From contig CM056876.1 in the NCBI GenBank assembly GCA_029876055.1, positions 5,146,001 through 5,210,000 on the forward strand: a DNA stretch of 64,000 nucleotides. The letters run 5' to 3'. Positions 44,623 to 57,926 of the stretch are shown here, one piece after another. Numbering within the stretch: the first letter of the stretch is position 1; every line of letters begins with the position of its first letter. Source of the stretch: Madurella fahalii (Eukaryota > Ascomycota > Sordariomycetes > Sordariales). The notes under the pieces were generated by a model, which worked only from the letters and a program-made list of their open reading frames with translations, searched no databases and had not been told where the DNA came from. Made by a program: the position numbers and the translations under genes.

Positions 44623-47317
44623 ATGCTCGGCTCCGGTCTAAGCACGCCCGCCTTGGTGACGGCCTTTGCGTCGCTCGCCCTAGGTCAAGCCGTCTGGCAA
44701 GAGAACCAGGTCGACACGAGGATATGCCAATGGGGACAGCTTCGAGGTGAGCCGCATGGCTGTCTAGTGCATTCGTCGCCCGGCTAACCCCCGCCTTAGC
44801 TCATGTCATTCGAGACACGGTCTATCTAGATGGCGGGTCGCTGTGGTGGCAGCCAGGGTTTTCTGATGGCACGAGAGGCGGAGCCGTCAATGATGGTGAG
44901 TACCTGCGAGGTCCTCCATGGTTGAGGTGCTGATGTCCTTGCAGACAACCTCCTGGGTCTCATTTACATGCTCAATTTCACTACGCCCTTTGATATCACT
45001 CAAAACATCTCGGCAGTGCTCCAGACACTGACAAAGGCTGGGGAGGGGCCCGCTGCCAATATCGCCCCAAACTACGTTGACGGCGCCCTTCTGGGCAATC
45101 ACGAGGGATTGTATCTCTACGGCGGCCTGATGCAGAAGAGCAACGCGTATGACGACGTCCTAAGCGACTCCGTGCTGTACTACCAACGCTATCAGTATGG
45201 CCCGCCAAGGGACAACTTCATGGATGGGTTTGTCCTCCGGCAACTCCCCCCAAACGTCACCCAGTACATCGCCTACGGCGGTGCCGCGAGTGCGCCCTCT
45301 GAGAATATGGCTTGGTACTTTTCAGGTATGCGCTCCTCCAGCGGAGGCCCTATCTACGACATCGCCACCGCGTCCGACACCGAACTAGCCGTCAACTTGT
45401 CGAGGACCCTGGTTTCGTTGAACATGGAGTCGCAACAGAATGAAATCTTCAGCGCTTCCCCGCTACCATCCAGTATACCCGGGCGAGCAAACCCGGAACT
45501 CGTCTGGGTCCCTGTCGGTCCTCGGGGCATCCTCGTCGCACTTGGGGGTGTCGTGTTTCCCGACTTTGCCTACCCCACCATGGTTTCCCCCGACGAGGAA
45601 GCTAGTGTTGGTATCCCTCTTGTCCCTTTCTGCGCTAGCACTAATTCTCCACCCAGAGAATGCAAAGCCCCTCGTTCATGACCACCATCGACATTTACGA
45701 TGTTGCCAGCGACAGTTGGTATCGCCAGCGGACGACTGACGGGCCGGGCCAGCTCACCCGTGGGTGCGCAGTTGTCGCTCCCGCCCAAGACTCGTCAAGC
45801 TTCAATATCTACTATTATGGCGGCTACGATGGCCTGCACCAAATGGAGAGGTTCTCAGACGACGTGTGGGTCTTGTCCTTGCCCTCGTTTACGTGGGTAA
45901 AGCTCGCATCGGGTGACGGTGAAGGACGTGCCGGGCACAAGTGCGTCATGCCATACCCGGACCAGATGCTGGTCATTGGAGGCTATCCACCCCTCGCAGG
46001 CTCCCCGCTCAGATGTCTCAAAGAGCCGATTCGAGTGTTTAATCTCTCGACGGGAGCATGGAGAGACCGATACGACCCTGCGGTATTCAGCAACTACACG
46101 GTTCCCAGTGTCGTCCGCGAGGTTATTGGCGGGTCCGAGACCGGGGATGCCAGTGTAACGACGCCAATCCCCTCTGGCTGGGACTCGGACGAGCTCGCTA
46201 GCATCTTTGCAACCCCTTACCCGACGAGCAGGATCATGACATACTATCCGTACGCATCCATCACCCCGCCGAACAACACCAACCCGAACGCCACGCCCTC
46301 CCCGGTGCCGCACGAGGGAGGCGGCATCCCGGCGTACCTTCCGCCCGTTCTGGGAACGGTCCTGGGACTGGTATTCGTTACTGTGGTCGCGGTCCTGATT
46401 CTCCTCTGGAGGCGGCGCAGGCTCTTGCGCCCCACACCAAGCGAAGCGGGAACCGAAGACACTAACGGTAACCGCATCGCTTCGTGGCTGCGCGGCCAGA
46501 CCAGCCCACCTAAAGCGATGACCGTCGCGTCCTCAGAGATCACGCCGTTGACCAACACCGACGTGGAGAGCGTTGGCGTGCCGCCGCGGTCAGTTGCCGA
46601 GATAATGAGCAGGGAGGTCGCCGAGCTGCCAGGTATGCCTTTTGTTCCCATGTCTCGTTAGCTCTAGCTAACCCTCCCCAAGGCAACTCTTACCCGGCCG
46701 AGCTACATGACACGCCCATGACGCACATAAAGAACACGACCCGCTTCTCGCACTTGAGCGAGAGCCCAGCCATTGGGCGCGGTTCGGTCAACAACGGCTC
46801 TTACTACTCCAACGGCACGCAGCAGGTCGACCACGCCAGCACCGTGTCCAGCTCGACGCCGCAGCCACCGCCGGTGCCACCGAACGCATCGCCCGTCTAC
46901 TACCGGCCCGACTCGGACGCACTCGGCGACGCACCTATGACGTCGGCAACGACGTCTCCGACGACAACGACAACCGCCAGCCCGGACACGGCGCGCGGGA
47001 ACGTACTCTCGGGCATCTCCAACCTCAGCGAACGGGACCGCACCCACCTCCGACAGATCAGCGACACCACCGTCAGCTCGGTGACCACAGCACCGGGCGT
47101 CGACCGTGTGCTTGTCGGTGGGCCCGCCGGGGCACGGGAAGGGTTTGTTGACAGCCCGGCTGTAGTGTCACCGCCTACCATGGGGCCGGCCGAGGGAGCG
47201 GATTATCTGTCCGCGCGGGGACAGGGGTCGTCGGGCGAGAGCCCGCTGAGAAGGAGTGTATTCACCGAGCGGAATGAGGATATGAATGGCGGGAATGATG
47301 CAGAGAAGACTGGGTGA
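44623..47317 (+). CDS. membrane-anchored Kelch-repeat protein
   Basis: Five exons: 44623-44746, 44800-44895, 44945-45606, 45657-46632 and 46683-47317, giving 830 aa with all phases matching. The start MLGSGLSTPALVTAFASLALG is a signal peptide. The next 490 residues form Kelch-type blades (DTVYLDGGSLWWQPG, TTIDIYDVASDSWYRQRT, FNIYYYGGYDGLHQMERFSDDVWVLSLPSFTWVKL). A single membrane segment follows (YLPPVLGTVLGLVFVTVVAVL), flanked inside by RRRRLLRP. The cytosolic tail of about 270 residues is Ser/Thr/Pro-rich and disordered. Fungal proteins of this plan are common and poorly characterised; surface sensing or cell-wall contact is a guess. The intron at 45607 uses GTTGGT, chosen over GTATCC because only it keeps frame. 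Confidence 0.85.
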
Positions 47318-50300
47318 AAAGGGGTTATTCATTCCTTTGACGGGTATGGTTATGGTTTTATGACTCAATGAAGTTTGATGGACCCCCTCAGCAACTTGCC
47401 TTAGGCGTTGGTCAATTTGGATATTCTAGGTTTCGGGACACTCTTTGACGGCGAGATTTGTGGTATATATACCGGAACGGGCTTGCGTGTTTTTTTTACG
47501 TTAGTACCTAGTCTAATTAGCTCGCTCGAGCATGGGGGCTGTTCTTGTTCTTGTCGTTGTTGTTGTTGTTAACGCTTAACGTCCGGGGCGTGTGTGGACG
47601 TGCTGAGTTAGGTCCTACATACAATGTTGTACTGCCTATACAGCATCTCCAGCCCTGGGTGACTTTTCGACAGCGTGGCCCTGCCTGCCCGCTGCCCTCC
47701 TACCACCTCCCTTTGCGGTGGTTCGTAATTGTCTACTTCGGGTACTTATGTCCATCTGGGTTGCCATCCAGACCTTCTTGCGCCCTGGGGCTTCTTCGAC
47801 GGCGTTACAAACGCCGATTTCACGCTTATGGCGTAATCGAGGCACATAAAGAAGTACGCCGATCGACACTTAACAGATGGATGGAATTATACGGAAGCAG
47901 TGAGGCTAGCCTTTCCCGAATCCAGAGCATCGTTTCGTCTTAGACATCGCCATCAGCCTTCGTTACCTCCTTCGCACTATTGCGGGGGCGCTAACCGCGC
48001 GTTGCTAGTTCCGTTTAGATACAAAGTGTATCACTGTCTCCTGCCTCATCCACTAATCCGTATCGTCACATTCGCCCAATGTATGCTCAAATCGTCTGCC
48101 TTCCAAATAACCTTAGGGCTGGGGTTGGGAGAAAAGCCGAGGAGTCGCAGCGTGTTTCCTTGATTCTCATAGATGTCGTTTGCGGGCGTCCTCAGCCGCC
48201 CGTTCGGCAACTACTTGACGGGATTCACGGGACTGCAAGGAGAGTTGCGCTGCAGCAATTACAACTGTTGCCGACAGCGTTAACGGCGGTGTGGCTCACG
48301 GTGGGCACGCCGTCTCGCGATGTTGTCTCTGACCTGGCTTATCCTGCCGTGGTGGCTGCTCCAAGGACAGCCGGCTTTCCACAACCCCGTCGAGGTACAT
48401 CTTTCATGATATATGTGGCGCGGCAGTCATCCGGGTGGGTGCCTGTATGCGGCATGCGTGCAGCCCCGAGGGGCATGGCTGCATGGATATTGTACGTGAT
48501 ATTGGTGTCATTTAGGTTCAGCCGATAACCCGCGGACAAGGCTAACAGGAATTACTGGACACCAGGTTTAGGGCTAGAAAAACCATGCGATACCCGTCCC
48601 ATTATCGAGGCAAGACCAGCAGGCATCGGCGCGTCGCGGCTGGCAACATTGTCGGTCTTGGACGACATCATCGATGAGAAATCAAAAGAAGCCTGACAGA
48701 GCCGATAGGGGAGGAACAGCGAGGGACGAATTCAGCAGTCGTGCGTGAGGAGGGAAGAATGAAGATGTTGTGAGCGGGCCGGGCGCGGAAAAAAAAACTA
48801 AAAAAAAAAACTGTAATTGTGTGAAAGCCAGACCGTCTATCTCTCGGAAGCCTGCCAGGCGTCGTCAGTCTCCTCGCAACGAAACCGTGGGTGATCGATG
48901 AGCCGCTCTCAATTACGCCACAGAGGCAGAAGGATATCTCTGCGCCGGAGAATTCGTATATCGCTCGCCGGGGTTTTTGTTGACCTCGTAAACATTGAGG
49001 TGCCCGAGTAGGTAATTATCCTCGATGTCAAACTTTGAAACAAACCGTAGCCGTAAGAGGTTTGGTTTAGAGAAGAGGAGCAGCATAGAAAGCTGGACTG
49101 TTTGATTCCAGCAAATGTGAGGTGTTGAAACGGTGCGAGTTCTAGTAGGTATCGCACAGAATTGCCATTTCATGATCTTTTCCCCAGCTATCACTCACCT
49201 TCCACGGGTCTGGACAACAATCCGGCCAGATCGACCTCTACGATCACGAACAGTACGCGAAACATGGAGTCCATATCACGGCTGTTGGGCTGCTGCTGAT
49301 GTATCACTGGAGTCTCGAGATTCTTTCAAACCATGCGCCACAACACTACACTTCCAGACCATTCGTCTGCGTCACCTGCTGCGAGAACCATCTTCATCGT
49401 CAACAATGGGGTGCCATTAATGTCTTATGATTCTAGAGGTTCATCCCAGACTGCGACGATTGATAAAGGCCGCACCTTCAATTTTGTAGCCCATTTCACC
49501 ATTCTCGGCAAAATCCTACAGGTTGTCGATGGAACACAAGTCTGGCTAGCCGCAAAATGCGCCTCGCAACAGAGTTTTTAAACCAAAGGATCGAGTCGGC
49601 ACGGAGGGTACCTACTACAAGCACGAAACCTTCGAGGTCAGGCGGCTCTTACTCCTGGAAGCAAGGTAAGACGAAGTCCTACCCACTCGGGGTTCGGAGG
49701 ACTGGGCACACTGCACTGGCAGATACGGTAAAAGCACACATACCTCGGTGATAAGCAGCCGGAGGATGTTGTCTCTTGTCATAGGCTACATAGGCTCCCT
49801 CAAGGCGATAGACGTGCTACAGGCCGACACCAAGACCAGGACCCGGTGATTGTATCCGCGCGGAACCGGCCTCAATCCTCCTTGACAACCCATATCCTAG
49901 GACATGCCCGGTGCGGCCATACGTTTTCATCATGAACATCAGAGATTCGCCTGAGGTGGCAACAGATGCGCTGGTGTGCTTATCCGGAGGCCCCGCTCAG
50001 ACTGCAGATCCAGAAGCTGACTCCCAGATCTGGACGGGCCCAGCCCGCGCAGCAACTCCGCATTACCCCTTCTAGAAGACGTTGGGTCACACTGCACCAA
50101 ATCCAGCCACCCAAGCGCCCCTCGTGACAGCAGCAAACAGAATTAACGTGAGGAATGCGCCACCGTCTAGCCCGTTCCAGGCCCATCAACACGCACGTCG
50201 TTGAGACTCTCCCCCCGCCTTACAAACGGAAGCCGTGTAACCCACAATGTCACCCCAACCCCACAGCTCTGACCCCCACGCGGCACGATGCCTGCCGTTT

Positions 50301-50585
50301 CCGGTTGCATTCAGGCGGTTCATAAATATCCAGCCGTCTGGGACTGTCTGGAACAGATGGGGGTCACGCGGGACGGGGGCATCCCGGGGATTCAAGGGGA
50401 CTTGGAGACTGGGGAACAAAAAGTACCGGCTTGCCCTGTTTGGGAGTGTGTTTCGGCTACTCTATCCGCCTGATGTACTGTAGTGTAGTGTACTTTGGTG
50501 AATGGGATACGCCAAAAGAAAAACGCCAGCCGAGTGGCTCAACCACATTATGATATCCAACCGCCCGCGCCACGCGACTCGACTT
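47318..50585. other. 3.3-kb intergenic region
   Basis: This lies between the Kelch gene and the convergent MEF2 gene. Frames up to 149 codons occur on both strands without domains. Two A-rich runs lie near 48789 and 48800. No transposon ends, RNA genes or further coding signals were recognised. Confidence 0.45.
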
Positions 50586-53196
50586 CTACAGGACGCCATC
50601 CAGAGCCCTCTCCCTCGCCCCCGTCACCAACTCGAACCCGCCGGGATCCAGCTGCAGCGTGTGTCTCCCCCGGTCATGCTCCGCAAATGCCCGTCGTACT
50701 TCATCATCTCCTTTAGCGGCGCCTTGCCCACAATCGCCAGCATCCTCACGACCGCCTTTTTGGGGCCCCTCAGATCCTGCACCGACTCGTACGGGTCGGG
50801 CGGCACGTAGACCTTGGAGACGTCAATGGGGCCGGCCCCCATCGCGCCGTCCTCGTCGTGCTCGGGCGTCCGCACCTCGTTGACCTGCCCGCCACGGGCC
50901 GACGTCAGGTCGTGCTGGATCGCGTGGCTAGCCTCTTCGGGGCAGTGGATCCGCACGTCCGAGAAGGGCTCGAGGATGCCGACCTGCCCCTTGGCGTGTG
51001 CTTCCTTGAGCGCGTTGCGCACGGCCTGCAGCGCGGCGTTGGTGATGTGCCCTCCTGTGGAGGAGGGGAAAAAGTCCGTCTCCGGGTCAAACGTGACGTG
51101 CACGTGGCTGCGGCGGACGGGGCAACTGCGGCGGGGCCCCCGGGCGAGACCCGCGATGGTGCCGTTGAGCAGCTGTTGGCGGACTGTTTCGGCGTCGAAG
51201 GGGAGCGTGTTTGTGTCCTCGGGGAGGGGGATGGAGATGTGGATGATGTTGCCGTCGCGCTCGATGCTCGACTCGAGGAGGGAGTCGTGGTGGTGCGCCT
51301 CGAGCGGCCCCACGCTGGCCGTGCAGGCCGCTTTGCCCGCCTTGTCGCGGAGGGTGCGGTCGTAGACGGCGCGGTGCGGGCCGGTCGGCGCGAGCGGGCA
51401 TTCGGAATACTCGACTTCGATGTCGCCCCACATGGCAGACTCGCGCTCGATTTTGTAGTGGGTGAGCAGCCGGTCGCGCGCGATCTCGAGGTGCAGTAGA
51501 CCCATGCCCGACAGGATCAGCTGGCCCGTCTTGTCGTCCTTGCCCCACCGGAAGCTGGGGTCCTCGCGCGAGAGCTTCTCGAGTGCGTCCTCGAGCTTGT
51601 CGCTTGACGTCTTGGTGTACGGCTCGATAGCGATGAAGGCGACGGCTGGGGGCGTCTCGGGCGCCTTGATGCGGACGTTGCGGAACGCCTCCGGGGCTTC
51701 CTGGCCCTTGCGGCTGGGAAACGTGATGATTGTGTCGCCGGTACGGGCGGATTTGAGGTTGGCCATGGCGCCGATGTGGCCGGCGGGCAGGTGCGCAATC
51801 TCGTGATGGTCCTTTGCCGACACGTGCAGGATGTGCTGCGTCTTCTCGAAAGTGTGCATGTTGGTGTTCCACATGTCGCTGCGCTTGCCGAGGGCGCCGT
51901 GGTAGACGCGCACCCAGCTCATCATGCCACGGCGGGGATCGTCGACGACCTTGAAGACGTGGGCGAGCGCGCCGATGGGTGGCTGGTGCCGCTTGCCCTG
52001 CTGCTCGAGAAGGTGCGATAAGGACAAAGTCTTGGACCCCACCATGACTTGTAGCTCGGGCCGGTCTGTCGGGCTTGGGAGGTAGTCGACGACGGCGTCG
52101 AGTAGCGGCTGGACGCCGATATTGCGTAGACTAGCGCCGGCGAATACGGGGGTGAACTTTGCCTCGCCGTCCATGATCAAGCGGCGGATGGCGCGCTTGA
52201 TCGAGGCTGAAGGTACGTCGTTCTCTAGCTCGAGGAACTCCTCCATGATCTGGTCATCGTGCTCCGAGAGCGTCTCGACCAAGCGGAGGCGCGCCGTCTC
52301 CATCTCGGCGAGCAATACCGGGTTCTCGCCGGCGATGCTCTCCTTTCTGACGACTGTCATCTCGCCACTGCTGGAAAACTTGAGGCCGACCCCGTAGATG
52401 ACGTCGACGACGCCGACGAAGTCGTCCTTGCGCCACCATGGAATCTGGCACAGCAGCGGCCAGGTCCGGAGGCGCGACGTCACCTCCTGGACGGACCGCT
52501 TGAAGCTTGCGCCGTCGCGGTCGAGCTTGTTGACGAAGAGCAGCCGGGGGATCTTGGAGAGCTGCGCCGACTCCCACACGCGCTCGGTGTGCGTCTCGAC
52601 GCCCTTGACCGAGTCGAGGATGCACACAGCGCCGTCCAGGATGGGCAGGCAGCGGTCCACCTCGTAGCGGAAGTCCTGGTGCCCCGGGGTGTCGATGAGA
52701 TTCACCGTCTTCGGCTCGACGCCGGGGGGGCACAGCGTCTTGGGCGGCCACTGGAACGTGATGGCGGCCGACTGGATGGTGATGCCCCGCTCCCGCTCCA
52801 TGGGGAGGAAGTCGGTGGTGGTGTTGCCGTGGTCGACATCTGAGCTGTCAGTGCCGGTCGCTCGCCATGGCAGCTCGGAAACTCACTCCCCAGATGGCGG
52901 GTCTGTCCGCTGTAGTAGAGCATGCGCTCCGTGGTCGTAGTCTTACCCTGCCAGCTGTCAGTGTCAAGTTAGCGGCCGTGCCATGACGGCAGACGCACCG
53001 CATCGACGTGGGCAATGATGCCGATGTTGCGGACGTTCTCGATGCGCGCATCATGGTGGGCATGCTCGCTCGAGTAGTTCCTGACGCTCGCGCAGAACCT
53101 GCCAATGCCGTGCTGCCGGGTCAATTGGGCGGTTTTCAGCACCAACAGGCCCGGCAGCCTGCGCTGGCCGCCGCGGACGGGCGCCCTCAGTAGCAT
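50586..53196 (-). CDS. MEF2: mitochondrial ribosome-releasing elongation factor G2, C-terminal frame break
   Basis: Three exons: 52999-53196, 52887-52947 and the rest from 52839. The GTPase motifs rebuild across introns: IIAHVDAGKTTTTERMLYY (P-loop), then DVDHGNTTTDFLPMERERGITI and LIDTPGHQDF, VNKLD. Together with a basic presequence (MLLRAPVRGGQRRLPG, cleaved before NYSSEH-like residues) this is mitochondrial EF-G2, which splits post-termination ribosomes with RRF. As written the frame stops at 50624 after 824 aa, with an aberrant end (DTRCSWIPAGSSW). Adding one base to the five-C run at 50667-50671 restores RHTLQLDPGGFELVTGARER and a stop at 50586, for 837 aa (yeast Mef2 has 819). An in-frame ATG at 53232 is less likely. 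The gene is divergent from VPS17. Confidence 0.9.
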
Positions 53197-53762
53197 CCCC
53201 CGATCCCGACCCGCAAGACGCGGACACAGCACAGCGTCACAGCTTCACGGCTTCACAGCTTCAGTCCTGGCGATGCAGATGGCAATTGCAATCGCAATCG
53301 CAATTGGCTCTGCATGCCAAGTTCGCAGACAGCGAGCTCACGTGTAAACAGACATGCAAACTTCAATGCACTTCTTGCCGGAAAAATCACCTGGCACTTT
53401 CATGTAGTTGTTCGTCCCCCGTCGAGGCTCGATTTTTCCGCTTGCTGTGGGTTCTGGAAGGCTTTACCGGGCCCGTGCGCCCCTGCCGTCAACTCCAGGC
53501 TTGGCGCCAAGGGGACCGTTTTCAAGGCAGCTGCGGCGCTTGTCTTCCAGAACAAGTCGAGATGCGGAGCAGCACGGCTCCCCCAGACAGAACCCTCTAC
53601 GCCAGAACCAGTCGCTCGAGAAGTCCAACGACGCAGCGGCCGCCCCAACACGCTCAATCACAGCTGTTGAAACCGCGATAGCACGGGCAGCCAGCTGCTC
53701 GGAGCTCACTTCTCCCGACCACCACGTCATCGCATTCGAGCCCCACGGTATCGCCAACCGTC
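53197..53762. promoter_or_regulatory. divergent region between MEF2 and VPS17
   Basis: These 566 bp separate the two start codons. A short GCAATTGCAATCGCAATCG repeat lies at 53282-53305 in the MEF2-proximal half. No clear TATA box is seen. Confidence 0.5.
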
Positions 53763-55683
53763 ATGGACTACAGCGCATCAATAAACGATCCGGACCACCC
53801 CGTCGGGGCTTCGCCCTGGGGCAATTCGCCGAGCTCGTCGCCGCGACAGAGCCGTACTGGCCTCGGCGCCAGCGAACCCCCCAGCTCCCCCTTCCGATAC
53901 CCCTCCCGCAGCTCCAACAACGGCCTCGACGACGGCGGGTTCGGCGCGAGCGACACCGAGTACAGGAGGCCCGACACGGCAAGCACTGTCTCGCAGACGA
54001 CAGATCCCCGGTCAGACGAGCCCGCGCAGGCCGAGCCGTACTCGGAGAGCCAAAGTTTTGCCGGCGACCAAGGCCCGCTGTCGCCTGCTCCCCCGCAGCA
54101 AGCACAAAACCCGCCAGCCGAGCAGGCACGCCCGCAAGACCGTCAGCAGCCCCGGAAGCCACCACCGCCGCAGTTCAAATTGCAGGCCAAGATCACGGGG
54201 CTCGAGCGCACCGGACGCAAGGATCCCATCTTGAGGTTCGACGTACATGTATGGCTGCCCGGCCGACAGCCCCGAGCCCTACTGACCGTTGCAGACAAAC
54301 CTCCCCGCCTTCCGGACGACCCAGTACCGCGATGTGCGCCGCCTCCACTCCGAGTTCATCAAGCTCGCCGAGCACCTAATCTCGGCGAATCCCGAGGCCA
54401 TCGTCCCCTCGGTGCCGCCGGCGCTGACGTCTGCCGGCGCGGGGACCGAGGAGGACGAGATCCGGGTCAAGGCGCTCATGCAGCGGTGGTTCAACTACGT
54501 CTGCAGCAACGAAGTGCTGATGCGGGACGACGAGATGGTGCTGTTCGTCGAGAGCGACTTTGGCTACAGCCCCATGGTCAAGAAGAAGCAGCCCGCGACG
54601 GGCGTGCGCCGGAAAATCCTCAAGCAGTTCGCGCCGCCGCCGGACGACACGCCCGAGCTGCAGGACGCCCGCCCCATCGTCAAGCTGTTTTACCTGGGCA
54701 CCATGGACGCCGGACACAAGGTTGACAAGCTGGTCAAGTCACGCCGAGGTAAGCACATGCCCCCTCCTACCCCAAGAACGCCGCTAATCCTCCCAGGTCT
54801 CGGCCTCGCCGAATCCGACTTTGGCGTCAAGCTCGGCAACATGAACATCCAGGAGCCCCACCAGGGGCTCGCCAACGCCTATCGCAAGCTCGGCAAGATC
54901 ATCCAGACCGTCGGCGACTGCCACGCCGCCCAGGCCACGGCCGAAGCCACCACGATCGGCGACCCGTTTCAATACCACTCCCAGGACGCATTCATCGTCA
55001 AGGAAACGCTCACCAACCGGCAGATCCTCATCCGCGAGTTCCTCCAGGCTCAGGAGAACACGCGCAGCAAGCTCAACGCCGCCGACCGCCTCCGGGCGTC
55101 GTCCAACGTGCGGCGCGAGAAGGTCGACGAGGCCATCGCGTCGCTCGACGAGGCGCGCCACAACGAGGCGATGCTCTACCAGAAGACGACGCGCGTCACG
55201 CAGACGCTGGTGCACGAGCGCCGCAAGTGGTTCAACCGCACCGCCGCCGACCTGCGCCTCTCGATCCGCGAGTACGTCCTCCGCGAGATCGAAGCCGAGC
55301 GCCGCACCCTCGCCCTGCTCGAGAGCGTCCGCCCGGACATCCGGTCCATCGACGCCAGCGGTGGGCTGAGCCGTCTGGGCCGGGAGAGCCACCCTGCCGT
55401 GCGCCGCGCCAGCATGGCTGCCTCGCAGGGCCCCAAGGGGGACGCGTGGAGCGGCGTGCCGCGGAGGTCGGCCGATACCGCGAGCATGCGGGGGAGTCTT
55501 GTGGGTAGTTCTATGGTGGAAGATGCGGCCGGAGAAGGCGAGGACCGGGAGCAGGGCGGTCGGGCGAGGGCGTTGAGCGGGGCGAGGAGCGGAACCGGGC
55601 TGCCTGGTTTGGCCGAAGAGGACGACGAGGATCGCGTGGACGCGAGGAATGCGGCGAGTCGGCTGGCGACGAGCACGTTTTAA
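53763..55683 (+). CDS. VPS17: retromer sorting nexin Vps17
   Basis: Three exons: 53763-54248, 54295-54748 and 54797-55683, giving 608 aa. About 140 disordered residues rich in Ser, Pro and Gln precede a PX domain (FKLQAKITGLERTGRKDP, RTTQYRDVRRLHSEFIKLAEHL, ending EMVLFVESDFGYSP). A BAR-type helical region follows (GLANAYRKLGKIIQTVGDC through VRREKVDEAIASLDEARHNE and LVHERRKWFNRTAADLRLS). With Vps5, Vps17 forms the membrane-bending half of retromer for endosome-to-Golgi recycling. The C-terminal 120 residues are disordered. The second intron (54749-54796) is 48 nt, a multiple of three with no stop, so retention would add 16 residues in frame. Confidence 0.93.
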
Positions 55684-57911
55684 GGGGATGTTATATACGC
55701 CCGAGCATTGGGCGAAGTGATGGTCTACGCTACACAGCACCGCAACGCGCCGCACCGTGCTTGCCTCGATGCCGGTTTGTCATGTAGTGTAGCTATACTG
55801 CGGCCAAAGCGTACGACGAGGCTTTACGTTATCTTATGTTAACGTAGTTGTTATCCTTGCCTTGCACGAGAGAAGACCGGCCATTCTGCCTTGTGCAACC
55901 CACATATGGTATGCACATTGGAGGGAGAGTGTTCTGCGTCATATGCTTCAACCGCTCAACCCACCCCCAAAACTGCCTATGTAGATCGATGAACCCCTCG
56001 GCCGCGCTTATTAAATAGAAGCATTCTCAGCGTAGTTCATGGAATATGGCGTATCTGGCGTACAAATGGGTCCACTCACCTTGGAATCCGAGGCATTCCT
56101 TAGCGTCATAAGCACAGAGAAGATCCACGCATAGTACGCGATCCGGCAAGAGAATGCATAGTCACCCGGAGAGCCCGCGTTACAAGATCAGATAGCCAGA
56201 CGCAGTTCCATCGAGGGTCTGTGGTCTCTGGTGCCAGGTCAGCGTCCGGGGCATCCGGCTTGTCCAAATAGGAGCATCTTTACACGGGTAGATTAAAAAC
56301 ACGGACCGACAGCGTTCTCCCTGCGGGCCTTAACAACGCTCAAAATCAGCAGATACCTATGGAAGGAAAACGGCTTTCCTAAAGAGCCGAAGCAATGGGT
56401 GCCAATGGGTGCCGTGAAGCTGCGGGCAGGTGGTGGCTCTACAAAACTCTGCTTGGGACAGCGCAATCAGTACAGCAGCTAGACATGGTTCTGGAACAGG
56501 GTTTGGCGCGTATGGCGCCGCAGACGCTTGCTGTAGGGCCTTGCTACAGGGATGTTAGCCCGACCGAGGCGATGCCGGGCCAGCTTGATATATTGGGCGA
56601 TCAAGGTACGCCAACACGATAACCACTGAACCCGACTCTGGCGCTGGGTGGAGTGAGACGCGGGCATTATCGAGACTGACAAAGGGCATCGGTTGAAGCA
56701 GAGATGGATGTAACAAAAAAGGCGCTCGCGGGAATGGAGGGTTAAGCGGTCGGTTGATTGACGGCGACCGCATTATCTGCTGTTGCCCTCGCTGTGGTCA
56801 TCTTGTTGAGCACTGCAGATCCAGATATGGGCGCGAAACGCGCCGAGCTGAGCGATAGTTGGGATAGTTGGAAAGAGGGGACACGGGTTCACGTGGTCGC
56901 TTATACGTATGTCCTGTAGGCCACGAGAAGCTGCTCACTCGCAGCGCCGAGACAAGATACACTACTTTGAGACGATCCGCAATATGTCCATTTTCAATCG
57001 AGGCGTGGTGCATCCTGAAGACGATAAAAGATGTCGGCATAGTCCGGCAGGGTGCGAACAGTGACCGGCCAGCTTTACCCAGCCCGCGCCATTATCACAG
57101 CGTCCGTCCCGACTCGAGATGCGGCGATGTCTTGGTTGGAGTACGGGAATACTTTGATGAGATAGCCCGTCATCATCCGCATATCCAAGAGCCATTACTT
57201 AGTCCTAGTCAGGCGAGCTACAGCCTTACCGAGACCGAACTAACCTGTACGGCCCCCAACCTGCCCCTGCGGGTGTTGAGAGCAACAAGCCGTGCCTTGA
57301 ACCGCCCGCATAGCTCGGAATCTCAATCGTCCTCGTAGCTTCCGACATGAGGCAAACGAGTCAGGAAAGAACCGGAAGACCCCAGACGACATGCGAGGCG
57401 ATAGCACTAGGCCTTATGTTGATGAATAACGGCGTTTGAACACGCGGGCGAAGAGCGAGTTCCTTCTCTGCATTGCCTAGTACTGCACTCACCGTCTTGA
57501 ACGCGGCTGGTATCATTCTCATCGCGGCGGCGCGCGGGTGCATACGGTTGTTCCTGTTCGGAATACCCGACTCATACGTTGTTACCCTGATGGCCGAAGG
57601 TGTGGATGAGGGCTTGGTGTTATGTGGATTTCATTGAACCCCGGGCTACGCCTTGGTTCGACTTGCGGAGCCCTCGTGGTCGTCGCAATGCGGCTGACAA
57701 TACTGCTGCTCTTGTTCGTAGCGCCTCAGCACCCAGAACAACCTAGAGTATCGCGATAGATCCAGAGGGCTTATCTTTTTGGAGGTTTCCGAGGAAAAGC
57801 TGGCAGACCTGGGGCGTGTGGTCTAAACACGGCTTCCCACCCTCACTTCTCCACAGCCATGCCTCTTGCGCCATCAAGGTGCGCTGTTTGTGCTTCCACT
57901 TCGTATAACCA

Positions 57912-57926
57912 CCCCCCCCCCCCCCC
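57912..57926 (+). repeat. 15-C homopolymer
   Basis: An uninterrupted run of 15 C lies in non-coding DNA. Its length is likely unreliable in any sequencing read. Confidence 0.8.

Noticed and set aside
45611..45656. GTATCC donor at 45611 in the Kelch gene
   Set aside because: It looks better than GTTGGT, but it leaves phase 1 while the next exon needs phase 0; only the GTTGGT donor at 45607 keeps the frame.
50624..50666. Intron instead of frame break at the MEF2 C-terminus
   Set aside because: No GT/AG pair of reasonable length restores the EF-G tail, while a single base does so exactly.
54784..55755. 323-codon minus-strand open frame
   Set aside because: It is antisense to the VPS17 BAR region and Arg/Leu/Val-rich, with no recognisable domain.
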